A stretch of DNA of 64,000 nucleotides, taken from the NCBI GenBank assembly GCA_035079385.1, contig JAVHKY010000024.1, positions 7,068,001-7,132,000 of the forward strand, in the 5' to 3' direction. Origin of the DNA: Aspidiotus rigidus (taxonomy: Eukaryota; Arthropoda; Insecta; Hemiptera; Diaspididae). Below are positions 41,702 through 52,000 of this stretch, in pieces. Both the position numbers and the translations under genes were made by a program. The first letter of the stretch is position 1, and every line of letters starts with the position of its first letter. The notes beneath the pieces are model-generated. The model had not been told where the DNA came from, made no database searches, and was given only the letters and a program-made list of their open reading frames with translations.

Positions 41702-44700
41702 TATCAACGGCTAGGGCTGAGTGGGGTAAAATGGTATCACCAGTTGAATGAAGGTTTATACTACATCTGTTTTAGCGCAAAAATACAAAACTTCAGACAA
41801 AGACTGAACTCTCTACGACTTCTCAGGGCCAAATTATGGACCGAAAATTGACCAATTCGTGTAAGAATTCAAGAATTTCCCCCTTTTGAAACTTTGTAGA
41901 ACTATCCAAATAACTTTTTGGAATCAGCGCTAATTTTCACGCGCGGGTTAATCGAGTAAAATTTGAAAGTTCAAGCAATTTTTCATTTTTAAAAATCTTG
42001 GCGGAGTTGATGGCACATTTTGGTCCATAACTCGACCCAAAAAAGTTTTGGAAAATACGGTCTAGACCCGATTTGTTGAGATACAACTTTTGTACATTTG
42101 CAAGTAAAAAATACCTTATTATGATAACATAGGTCTGGAAAGTCTTGAAAAAACAGCATAGGTCGGGAAGGCCAAAGATTTCTCATTTTAGAAGAAGGGT
42201 TGGCTGATGAAATAATTCCTGAAGGCAGGTCGACTAGACTTTTGATGAGAGAACCATCTTTATGACTTTTTGTTAATTGATTCGGATCCCTTATTTTTCA
42301 AGGAGTTTCTTACAAAGGTTTCCGACCCGGTTACAGTTTCGGAAACAATTACGACAGTTGAGTAATTCAAGCGAGGGGGAAGCGATCTTCACGTTAGTTC
42401 TGCCCACCTTCTCCACTAAGAGTCCTCTGCCAGTGATTTTCGAACTCACTTTGTACATCCAGCAATTCTTGCATGAATAGGTTTCCTTTATAATTGGACT
42501 TCTATCACGGACTTTCCAGATCATGTTCTTCATTAAAATGAGTAGAGTTTCCATAAAAATCCTCTTACGTTCTCCTTTCAGCGCAAGAAGCGGTATAAAT
42601 GTCATCGATATAACACAATCTCACTCGACAACACTCCAGTTTTCGCCTTAAGCCCTCTACAAGTGCATCGCGTCCCCTCTACTATACTCTTCAGAGTGAA
42701 TTAAAATGAAAACAATAAATTCTCGTTTTTCGCACTCGAAGGCCCGCGCCATAAACGTATTCGTTTAATGAGTTCAGTTTACAAATTTTAGAAGGTTTTT
42801 AAAATTCGCGCTTTGTGCGCGAGAGACGGCGGTGGCGGATGGTGGCCGGCGAGAATCCCGGAATTCCGAAATTCGCATGCACGAACACGGTAAAAAAGTA
42901 TTATGTACATCTTCTGTGTTCGTTGTAGGCGATAACAAAAAGGGAGGGTATAAATACGACGAGGACGACGTTTAATTCTTGATAAAACAAAAACAACAAC
43001 AATGAAAATGGACGCCATTTCGCGTTGTTGCTTTCTTATTATTACTCTTGGTCTCATTTCGCCAGCACCGCTCTTACACGATTTTCTCGAGCCTTTTCTC
43101 TCGCGCTCTCCTCATTCCGTCTCCGTCTAACCCCCTTTAGACAAAGGTACACGGCCAGCGCTTGTTGGTTTTCTCGCCCTTCTTCCTTTTTCGTTTTCTC
43201 GCCGCGACTGTAATTCAAACTGCTCAGTAGTGGGCAGCCTAGTTTCATTACGTAACCCTTCTCTCGCTCTGTACACGACCGTGTTGATTTTCATCTTTTA
43301 AGAACACAAGGGAGAAATACAATTTTACCTTCTCCCGACGACGCGGAAAATGTTCGGAATTTTAGTTATTTACCTCGTTTACATAGCGAACGCTTTTACT
43401 GCTGCATTGCTTAGTACAGTTTTGTACTTTTGTTTTCGGAATATTAAGTTTGAACGTGTATATATACATAAAGTGGAGACCGAGTGAAAAGGACCGACAA
43501 TATTACCGGCGTATCAATTATTTTCAAAAATCCCTTCGCCCCGGAGCCGTTAATATCAAAATGCGCGAGGAATTCTTTCGTCGAAGAAATATACCTGCGA
43601 ACGTATACCCGCGATTTTGAATTCGAAAGCTTTGAAAAATTTGAAAAAAAGAAAACTCGTTAACCCAGCCGATGAACCGGTGTTAGGTAACGAAAATTAT
43701 GCACGCACCGTTCGAATAACGAGTTATTAAATTAATACGACCGGACAAAATGGGGTTGCGACATTACCTATTGTTCGAACGTTTCGCATTTGGGTGATGT
43801 CCGAGCTTCCTCTAATGGGGTCCAAATGAACGCCGGTTAAATACGAACGTCGTGCACACCTTCGGCCTCGGTCAGCTACAATCCATTAAAACGAGCAGCT
43901 CGCCGCGAACAATGCCGATGTCAGTTGTGACACTCTTTTGTGGGTTGTTTAGCACGAAATTATCGAATTCGGAACACGCGAGGCCGTTTTGGCTTTTGTT
44001 CGACGAAACTGGACATTCCGGAATGTCGGCGGAGCCCCAGTCAAAATAGAGAAGGCGTGCGTTCGCGAGTCGGGTGTTTTCAGAAGGTGCTCTAGTTTTT
44101 GATACTTTGAACACGGTTTTAATTCGATTGTAGAAATAAGTCAGTGGTAGACGTGCGGACGAAGTGTACGGTAAAATCTGTAAAGAAATAGAATCTTCTT
44201 TTGGGACAGGAGACAAACGGAGAACGAGGAAAGACTATAAGATGAGAGGAAAAGGCTCTGTGATCCAGTCCTGTTTCTATCATAATCTGCAATACATTCA
44301 ATGATCGCTACTAGAATTTATATTGATCAAATAATGTTTGTAAGTACAACTATAGTCCCATCTTGGAATTTAATTGGTTCACTCTTCGTTCTCATTATAG
44401 CTTTGCTGTATCCGATTCCATATTTTGCTCAACTTCTTCTTAGCTCTCTATCGAACACTGAATCAAACACTTTTCGTGTTCAAAGTAGGTCACATCATTG
44501 GGTAAGGGACTCCACCCTGAGTAATTTGCATTCTACTGGCCGATCGTAGCGTTCGTGGTATGTTTCATGTTTCCAGGCTGGGTCTACAATTGAACTCTTA
44601 AAGGATAGTTGTTTAGTGGGGGTACGAGCCATGATAAAGGATTAAAAGAGAAAAATAGGTACAAGCACCTACAGAGATTACGTGCCGCATGTCCACTTCA

Positions 44701-45283
44701 GCTGTTTTCCTAAGCGCGATTCCTCATTTCCTAGATATGTGTCCACGGCCACGCTTGGTTTGCGATATTCCTATCTTAATGTTTGGTTTTGCATCCAACC
44801 AGAAATTAGAGAGATTTTGACTTTTGAGACGATATAAGGTACTAGCATATTAATGGAAGTAGCTTTTGACTATATAAGAACTACTTTGATGACGTTATAG
44901 AATGAACAAATATTTGTATCAAGAGGATAATTTGACTTGAGTGTGGTGAACGAAGATACTGCTCAGGTAGGACCTAGGTAAATGTTTACTTCTAAGCTAG
45001 TAAGCAATCCACCGTATCATACTTCTATATTGATCGAAGTAGCCTAGAGAAAGGAGTACGCTTCCGCCTGAAGGAGATCACTGATCTGGACTACGTGTTG
45101 CACCCGATTTCGGTTGATCTTGACCTGTGGTGAGTTCACTTTGAAACGCGAATAATGGAAAAAGGGAGGGACATGATCTTTGGTTAAAAAGCATCTGCAG
45201 ATAGTCTTCTTCAACTCGTCTTCCCCCTTTGCAGGTCAAAATTTTTCCAAGTTCTACTCTGAGATATGACATTTCCAAAACAC
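41702..45283. other. Unique DNA, CpG-containing at 42.6-44.1 kb, no gene supported
   Basis: Two minus-strand frames deserve mention. 42291-42605 (104 codons) is cysteine-containing with CKNC and CRNCFRNC. 43872-44216 (114 codons) lies in CpG-containing unique DNA and reads LLYFDWGSADIPECPVSSNK. Neither has a recognised domain or convincing splice context, so I leave them uncalled. The rest shows no feature. Confidence 0.4.
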
Positions 45284-45284
45284 G

Positions 45285-45322
<38 letters not shown>
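45284..45322. repeat. (CAT)n microsatellite
   Basis: About thirteen CAT triplets. On the minus strand they read as ATG/TGA/GAT and extend a poly-Asp run in the Merlin-like transposase fragment. Confidence 0.95.
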
Positions 45323-45324
<2 letters not shown>

Positions 45325-45511
45325 AGGAATCGTCTGATGCAGGCGCAGGTCTGCGGTCACTCTTCAAGTATCGCCCTCTATTGTACTTTCGCTTTCCTTG
45401 GAACAGAGACTCATCTATCTGTACCTCTAATCCAGGGCCACGATGTACTAACATTTCAGTAGCCAATATTTGAACGCAGATAAAAGAAGATAAAAGAAGA
45501 TAAGCTTGCAT
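45284..45511 (-). pseudogene. Merlin/IS1016-type DNA transposase fragment
   Basis: The minus-strand frame carries HRGPGLEVQIDESLFQGKRK then YNRGR. VQIDES.F..KRKYNRGR is the first catalytic-Asp region of Merlin (IS1016/ISXO2-like) DDE transposases. After SDRRPAPASDDSL comes a poly-Asp stretch encoded by the microsatellite. In animal Merlin proteins an acidic serine/aspartate linker is common at this point. The frame then loses the family pattern and stops at about 45254, so the other two catalytic residues are missing. The N-terminal MQAYLLLSSFICVQILA looks like a signal peptide but is probably accidental. It is a dead fragment. Confidence 0.72.
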
Positions 45512-45514
45512 TTT

Positions 45515-46367
45515 GTATCAAGTTTGTAGGTAACATATGTTTTTTTTGTAGATACAATTTTTCGTGTAGGTAGCATATTGTACCAGTACCGAAATTTTTC
45601 TTGGCTGGATTAAGCTTAGAGAACGCCTTTAGGAGATTGTCCAATTTTGATAACGTCATAATATTTTCGACCACTGAGCTATACTTATGTATATATCAGG
45701 AGGAACTTGAGAACCGGATTCGGGATGACGTCATCAACCCAAGTTAGAAGAATTTATCTAGGCTAAACATTATTATAGAAATTGTCTAGGTTGAATTATA
45801 AAAAAATTTTTCTAGGCTAGATCAAGCTCAGAGAGAGCCTTTTCATCGTATGTACTGAGGTATAGTACAGACAATACAGATTGCGAAGCATATCAATGTC
45901 CACTGGAGCAACTTTCTGTTCCGAAGGATAAACTCGCGGTTCTCCTTTTACCAAGACTTAACAAAGCAATTCCAATCGGTTTTGTACATCGCAGAGATAT
46001 ACGTCTACCCATGAAAGAAGAATAAGACCAACTATTTTCCATGGAGCCGCGAAGCTTTCGGGTTCCCCGCTATCACTGCAAAGTTTGCAATGCCCCCTAA
46101 ATTTTTTCTTCTTTCTTTCGGGGAAGTACATTCAAGAGATGTCCACGTCAAGCAACCCTGGCCTAATAAGGAACGTAGAAAAACCTCGATTCGAAATTTA
46201 TTCTTTTTTAAATAAGAAATTTAGGTCAGAAAGGGGAGAAAGTTGGTTCAAATTTTTGAGGTATTTGAACAAATTCTGAATCCTAAGCTGTGATGCACAT
46301 ACAGCGTGCGCGTCCTCACCCAGTTTATGAGGTCCGGAGAGTAATATCGAACATCCGCCGTTCATTC
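45515..46367. other. Non-coding DNA with satellite and M4 module fragments
   Basis: A 45-bp-like unit is near 45676-45710, a GATGACGTCATCAACC word near 45724, and the M4-like GGGTTCCCCGCTATCACTGC near 46060. No gene is seen. Confidence 0.5.
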
Positions 46368-46375
46368 CTCATGAC

Positions 46376-46903
46376 CCGAGCCCGGATCGAATCATTTTGC
46401 CGAGGGCGGGAAGCTTGAAAATCAGATAGAAAATCATTTTAGGGGTTGTTGGGCTTGTAAATAAAATTTTATCTTGCCGAAAAATGCAGAAAATTAAATA
46501 AATACCGAATATGTGGTTTAAAGCCGAATAAAGCCGAAAATTACCATTTTGTGAAATATCGTCCAAAATTATAAAATTTCGGATATAGTTGGGGTGAAAA
46601 TTGGAGACCTTTTTATTGAAAATATTTTTTTTTTAGTCCCAGGTTAAAAAATTAAAAATTTTCATTGAAAGATTGCCAGAAGATTTTTATTGATGAATTT
46701 GATCCCTAAAATTCTTTTATTGCGGTCAAAATCACGTAGGCCTAATTGTGGTTGTAAATTGAATAATTTTGGGCATGAATTTGTAAAAGCACTAAAAACG
46801 AATGTTTTTTCATTTTTTTTTTTTTTAAATACCGAATTATGCCGAAAATGCAATATTAAGCGCCGGAACTTCTCATTTTTAGCGTCAAAAAATCCGGGCT
46901 CTG
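46376..46903. mobile_element. hAT-type MITE, 528 bp, with 8-bp target duplication
   Basis: CTCATGAC is found at 46368-46375 and 46904-46911. The ends are CCGAGCCCGGAT and the complement CAGAGCCCGGAT. The interior is AT-rich with repeated ACCGAAT and AAAGCCGAAT words and has no transposase. Confidence 0.88.
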
Positions 46904-46914
46904 CTCATGACTAA

Positions 46915-47240
46915 GACTAACCCGAACTCCCGCAATCATTCTTCACCAAGCCTTGCGGTCCTTGACGTTCAAAACCAGTCACTCCAATCCTTGGTCCGAT
47001 ATTTTCTCCACCTGGTCCAACCACCTTTTTGGCAAACGACTTCGAGATCCACCGTACCCTGAACCATCTGTCTCTCCAAAATATCCCCTGGTCTTTGGAA
47101 AAATTTTTATATCCACACTTGGAGAAACATTTACAGTATTGATGTATTTTTCGGGCAAACTTCGGTATCTACGTCCGGATTGCGACGTCCCAAAGAAGAA
47201 GTTGACCTTTTTTAAGGAATTGAAAAAAAACATCAAAGTC
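46915..47240 (-). pseudogene. Non-LTR retrotransposon C-terminal relic of a second family
   Basis: The minus frame reads GYGGSRSRLPKRWLDQVEKI, followed after a stop by LVLNVKDRKAW and, after another stop, a short end. The basic RP.RWLDQV segment and a later DR..W are typical of the C-terminus of many non-LTR RT proteins (for example RTE-like). Two in-frame stops fall where tryptophan is commonly found. It abuts the hAT MITE at 46.4-46.9 kb. It is a decayed relic and the assignment rests on this short motif. Confidence 0.5.
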
Positions 47241-49593
47241 CGCGTTCATCGAGGAGATTTTTTTGTTGGAGCGGACATGGTCGTAGACGGGATATTAACT
47301 TGAAAATATATCGATATTTTTTTGCGTCTAAGGCTGGCGCTTCATACTTAGATCTTCTTTAATTCTGATTTCTCAAACTTTGTTCCAGGTTTCATTTCGT
47401 GGATTATTTCATCGGAACAAGTGTAGATGGAAGAAACAGGGAAGCGAGAATTATTGGATTTGGTAATTGACAGAATTCCGCAGCAATAGTGCGTCAATAG
47501 AGGGACGCAAACCAACTGCGCTTGAGCGATTGAGCAATCTAGTGAAAGTTGACAGTCAAGCCTGTGCGGTTTGGAGACTTATGAAAGCCAGTCTCGGCTA
47601 ATTAGAACGGAAAAATCAGTTCGCAATGACTAAATTATGAGTAGAAACTATTACTTAATAAAGTTGTTTAACGTGATTGAATTAAATGATTTACTGAAAA
47701 AAAGACCGAAAGAGAAGCGAAGATGCGCCAACGACTTAGGTCAAAAAATTATCAAATTTTGCTAATAGGTAGAGGTGGTCTGAGGTAACGACTTTTTTGA
47801 CCTATAAACATTTCATTTAGATTCCTCTGTAAAATGTTAATCAGGGAAAGAATTTTATTTGAAGTTGATATCAGACAACGGGTAATTTCGCAATCGTTTT
47901 TAGTGACCTACAAAATCGTTCAACTGCTAAAATTTGACTAGATTTTTTCTAATTTTTTTTTTTTTTCTATTTACCCTGACTTAGTAGGAATATTTGTATG
48001 TATCACCAGCATATTACGCGTGTATTCCCGAAGAAATTTTATTTTCTAACGGCGACTTAACGGTGACGATATCATGTAAACTAAAGGAAGGAAATAAGAA
48101 AAAAAAAAACAAAAAACTTTTCAACGACTTCGAGCCAAGCTAAGCAAATAATAAAAGACGGAGGCAAAAAAAACAGGCTCGAAGCGGCAATACGAAAGCT
48201 TAACAAACCTCAACAACTTTACAACAGTACATCGACGAAAGTCTGGAAACTTTAACGTGCTGTTTCTTTTTTTCATTCTTCCTTCCTTCGGCCTGTTTGA
48301 AAAAAAAAAAAAAAAAACGAAATAAAATTTGAGCAATATTTTTCGCAACGTGTAAACATAACATATGAGTCGACGAACTAACTGTGTAGCCTACTTATTC
48401 GAAATCGATGTTTTCGATGCTTTTCAGCTGCCTTATGTGGTAAATAAATTATAATAGCGAAATTGTATCCGGCGAAGGCGGACTCGCCTCGGTGGAATGT
48501 TTCAAAAAAGATTGAAATAAGCTTTACGATTGCTTGATTATCAAGGGATTTTTCTCACACAAAATATCATGTTCTTCTCTTGTGAACCACCGCCGACACA
48601 CATAGAGTTGTAATACTTGACTGCCGAGCTCCAAAATATGCAAAAATAATTCTTACTTAAGAATAGTAGTCAAGAATATCTCTGAAATTTCTTCGAGAGA
48701 AGAGAAGACGTATGCTGAAATGGTCAGTCGTGGGTGATTGTAAATCGACGCCACTAAGTATTGATGGGTTGTTCTCCATTCTAACATCAATCTCAGGCTG
48801 CCTTTAAATTACCTTATAACAAGATTGTTAATTTATTTTTCCATTTACTGCTCAGATCCTGCATAGCTACTTTTTCAATGCTAACTTTTCAGGAAGTTCT
48901 CCATACTACGCTAAAGCAACGCGCGCCTCCGCGTTTCCTCTGCTACTCATTATGGCAGTTGTTTTCAACGTAGCCATTCTTCGTTTGTCTAAATATTGTA
49001 TATACACAATATGAGTGATCACTGACTTCTTCCCTTAAGATAATGAATAGATTTTAATTAATGGTCTGATGGGAGTCTATTAGGTGGCTATGAATTTAAT
49101 GTAAAGTAAAAGCATTAGTTACTTTAGTTTTTAGAATCAATGCCTGGTTAAGCGTAAAGTACGCAGTGGTTTATTTGGGGTCAAGGAGGTTCACCGGATG
49201 AAGCGCAGAAGCACACCTGTGGATCAAGTTTGAGAGAAGAACGAGTGTTGTTTATGAAGGAGGCCAGATAGTGGATCTGTAAGTCTTCAACATGTTGGTG
49301 TGGACCGTGTTGACAGTATCTAGTTTATCCTCTGGTGGGATGCTGGAAAAGATTCCTGAGGGAGTATTGTTTTATGGGTGCCGTACTGGTGAGTAGTGTA
49401 GCACAAATTAGAAGGTAGGTTCTCAGCTGACAGATGGGATGCTGGTTCAGTTGGGACCGGGAGCTGGAGGGTGCGCAACCTCGGTTAGGGTAAGAGCGTT
49501 AAGGATCCTCCTTGTTGAGACACTGCAGTTGGTAGGATGCCGCTGTAGCCGTTTGTGGAGTCTCGTCACTCATTTGGAGTAGTTTCCAACTTA
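47241..49593. other. Mostly unique DNA, no gene supported
   Basis: Ordinary AT-rich sequence to about 49.13 kb. From there to the PLE junction at about 49594 the composition is GC-richer, and a minus-strand frame begins MSDETPQTATAASYQLQCLN near 49575. It stops after about 25 codons. This could be the edge of another transposon, but I cannot name it. Confidence 0.4.
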
Positions 49594-51066
49594 TAAACAC
49601 CACTCCTCTCATCAACGGGTATGGGGTCCTTCAGCCTCACAAACAACCTCTTGACTGTGGTAGGGTTGTAAAACGCGGGTCTGAAGCCGAGCGGGTGAAG
49701 GGCCGACCCAATTGGAGGGAGAACTTCTCCAGGAAAGGGAGACCGATTCATCGCAAACGACCATCGCGGATCGTGGCTCGGGGGAGGGAGGTGGTGGAAT
49801 CAAGAAGGCTCCTCGTAACTTTCCTCCGAACCATCACGTCAACGTCGACATTGTCCCCATTCACTCTAGCCAGGTGTTTTATTGTGAGTAATTCTTTCTT
49901 GGAGGCAGACTGACTCAAAGGAATACGAGTCAGTCTGTGAACTAGGCTATGAAAAGAAGCCATCTTATGAGCAACAGCACCGAACGAACCTCCGTGGACT
50001 AAAACATCGGTCGTAGTATCTTTCCTGTAAATTCCAAACTTATGGATACCGCCTATTATAGAGATCGATAAAGCCAAAAAGTTAATGGAAAATACCTCTA
50101 TTTCCAAAGTAAATTTGATGGAAGGGTACCAGGAATTGAGATACCTCAGAAACTCACCAAGGAGATCTGGGGGCCCAGTCCAGGTGCATAGAACGTCATC
50201 AACGTACCTGTGCCAATAGTGAATATGATTAAGTAACACCAGGTTCCAGGAAAAGAGGTCAAGTTCAAACTTGGACATGAAAATTTCGGAGATGAGAGAG
50301 CCTAAAGGTGATCCAATTGGGATCCCTACTTCATCAGGAAACTCGAAAAATTTTCCTTCAAATTTACAGTAGTTGGGGGACCAGCAAATATTCAGAAGAT
50401 CGAAAAATTCATGAAGCTGATTGTGAAGAATGTTGGCTTTAACGAGTAGCTCACCCATACGCTGGATAGTAGCGGCCTTAGGAATATCGGGAACAAACCA
50501 ACAACATCAAACGAGCAGATGGTCGTTCCCGGGGGAAGACTTACACCCTTCAGGACGTCAGTTAAGGAGGCCGAATTCAAGACCGAATGAGGGGATTCAA
50601 AATCAATGCCATTTTTGAAACAACGGTCCAGGAATTTGGCAATGAGGTAGATAGGTGAGGAAATGAAAGAAACAACGGGTCGCATCGGGGTATTGTTCTG
50701 TGGCACTTTGGGCATCCCGTAGAGGAGGAAGGTGTAGGGTTAGGAACAAGGAGGGTTTTTTTTCAAAGCAGGACTTTTGATAATAGCCTCAATCCTGTTG
50801 ATGACACTCCTAAATTCTTGTGCTTAGGGAAGCTGAAATCCTCGCTCTCTTTAGCACCACACTGCTGGAGGACTTCATGGTCCTTGGAAGAATAGGCGGA
50901 TTTCTCCATCACGCGGATTTCTCCATCACCACAACAGCATTGCCCTTGTCAACCTTAGTGACGATTAAATCTCCTTCTTGAATCTTCCTCTTTAAGCCTT
51001 GAATCACTCCTCCCAATTTATCACTCATGCAAGGGAGGCGGTTTTGATCGTATTCCTTTGAGTCAG
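49594..51066 (-). pseudogene. Penelope-like element copy B: N-terminal region and RT, nuclease lost
   Basis: On the minus strand the protein can be followed from YDQNRLPCMSDKLGG (about 51050) through TKVDKGNAVVVMEKSA. This is the N-terminal DKG motif of PLEs. It continues through LLYGMPKVPQNNTPMRPVVS, SFDVVGLF, GIPIGSPLGSLISEIFMSK and HRYVDDVLCTWTG to the linker SGVYKL (about 49600). There the match stops and unrelated sequence follows, so the GIY-YIG part is missing. A 17-bp tandem duplication at 50896-50929 and several frameshifts and stops make it non-functional. It is closely similar to copy C over the overlapping linker. Confidence 0.87.
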
Positions 51067-51728
51067 TCTACATTCAAGAAAGAATTACTCAAAATAAAAC
51101 TCCTGGCTAGAGTGAATGGGGTCAATGTCGACGTTGACGTGATGGTTCGGAGGAAAGTTACGAGAAGCCTTCTTGATTCCACCATCTCCCTCCCCCGAGA
51201 CACGATCCGCGATCGTCGTTTGCGATGGATCAGTCTCCCTTACCTGGGGAAGTTCTCCCTCTCATTGGGTCGGGCCCTTCGCCCGTTCGGCTTCAGACCC
51301 GCGTTTTACAACCCTACCACAGTCAAGAGGTTGTTTGTGAGGCTGAAGGACCCCATACCCGTTGATGAGAGAAGTGGTGTTTATAAATTGGGATGTAGAG
51401 ATTTTGAAGGCTTTTATATTGGTGAGACCAGCCGCCAAATGAAAGTTAGAGTAGCTGAGCACCTGAAGTCTTGGAAAAAGGGACACTTAGGGCTGTCAGC
51501 TTTTGCTGATCATTTAATAAACAGTGGCCACAGCTTCCGCGAGGGATACGAAAAGCTCCTCCATAAGGAGAATTCTTACCGTAAGCGCATTGCCCTCGAG
51601 CATATATAGAGATAATACGTCATCTCAAAACCGATGGTATCACTGTACTCAACTCGTACATTCTGGAAGATAGCCTGATTGAACTGGTTTTTGATTCACA
51701 CCGCGATTTCTCGTTTGGCCAATCTTAA
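51046..51728 (+). pseudogene. Penelope-like element copy C: linker plus GIY-YIG nuclease
   Basis: The plus-strand frame starts abruptly inside the protein at DRIPLSQSTFKKELLKIK and runs through RSGVYKLGCRDFEGFYIGET and RVAEH to the conserved C-terminus ending at the TAA at 51726-51728. It has the GIY-YIG Tyr, Gly and Arg landmarks. Only the first Cys of the usual CxxC remains. One frameshift near 51605, in CATATATAGAG, separates the nuclease from its last ~40 residues. Its 5' end meets copy B head to head. Shared sequence CGTATTCCTTTGAGTC marks the junction. Confidence 0.88.
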
Positions 51729-52000
51729 TACCTTGTTTTTCTCTTCTGTTCGTCAGTTGCTTTCAGTTCAGGCTTGATGAAGGTTTATCAACCGAAAGCC
51801 CTCGTCGTTTTATATTTTTCTGCGGTTTGCATTGTTTACTCTCCCTTCGGAGTGTTCGTCCTTAGCCGTAACCTTGAGGAACGTATTCGTTTGCTTTCCG
51901 CCTCTTGAGAATGGCTGTTTAGCCGAAAGCGCTCGAGTGTTTTCAAAATTTTTCGGTTTTTGCAGTGTTTTCTTTTACTCTTTGGAGTATACCCTTCGGA
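51729..52000 (+). other. PLE copy C 3' tail with two hairpin units
   Basis: Unit one is GGCTTGATGAAGGTTTATCA then ACCGAAAGCCC near 51771. Unit two is CTTGAGAATGGCTGTTTAGC then CGAAAGCGCTCG near 51905. Each has a short stem (GGTT/AACC or GGCT/AGCC) followed by GAAAG, and each is followed by a second hairpin (CTCTCCCTTCGGAG; ACTCTTTGGAGT). Copy A has one such unit. The two units suggest a tail duplication. Confidence 0.62.

Noticed and set aside
43872..44216. 114-codon minus-strand frame that looks protein-like
   Set aside because: No recognised domain, no splice or poly(A) context, and it lies in CpG-containing DNA where stops are fewer. Kept only as a note.
45229..45462. Poly-histidine plus-strand frame
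   Set aside because: Created by the (CAT)n microsatellite. The meaningful reading is the minus-strand Merlin fragment.
51765..51805. True hammerhead ribozyme in the PLE copy C tail
   Set aside because: The core departs from consensus (T for C3, an extra base before stem II) and stems I and III were not convincingly closed. Reported only as a structured tail that needs testing.
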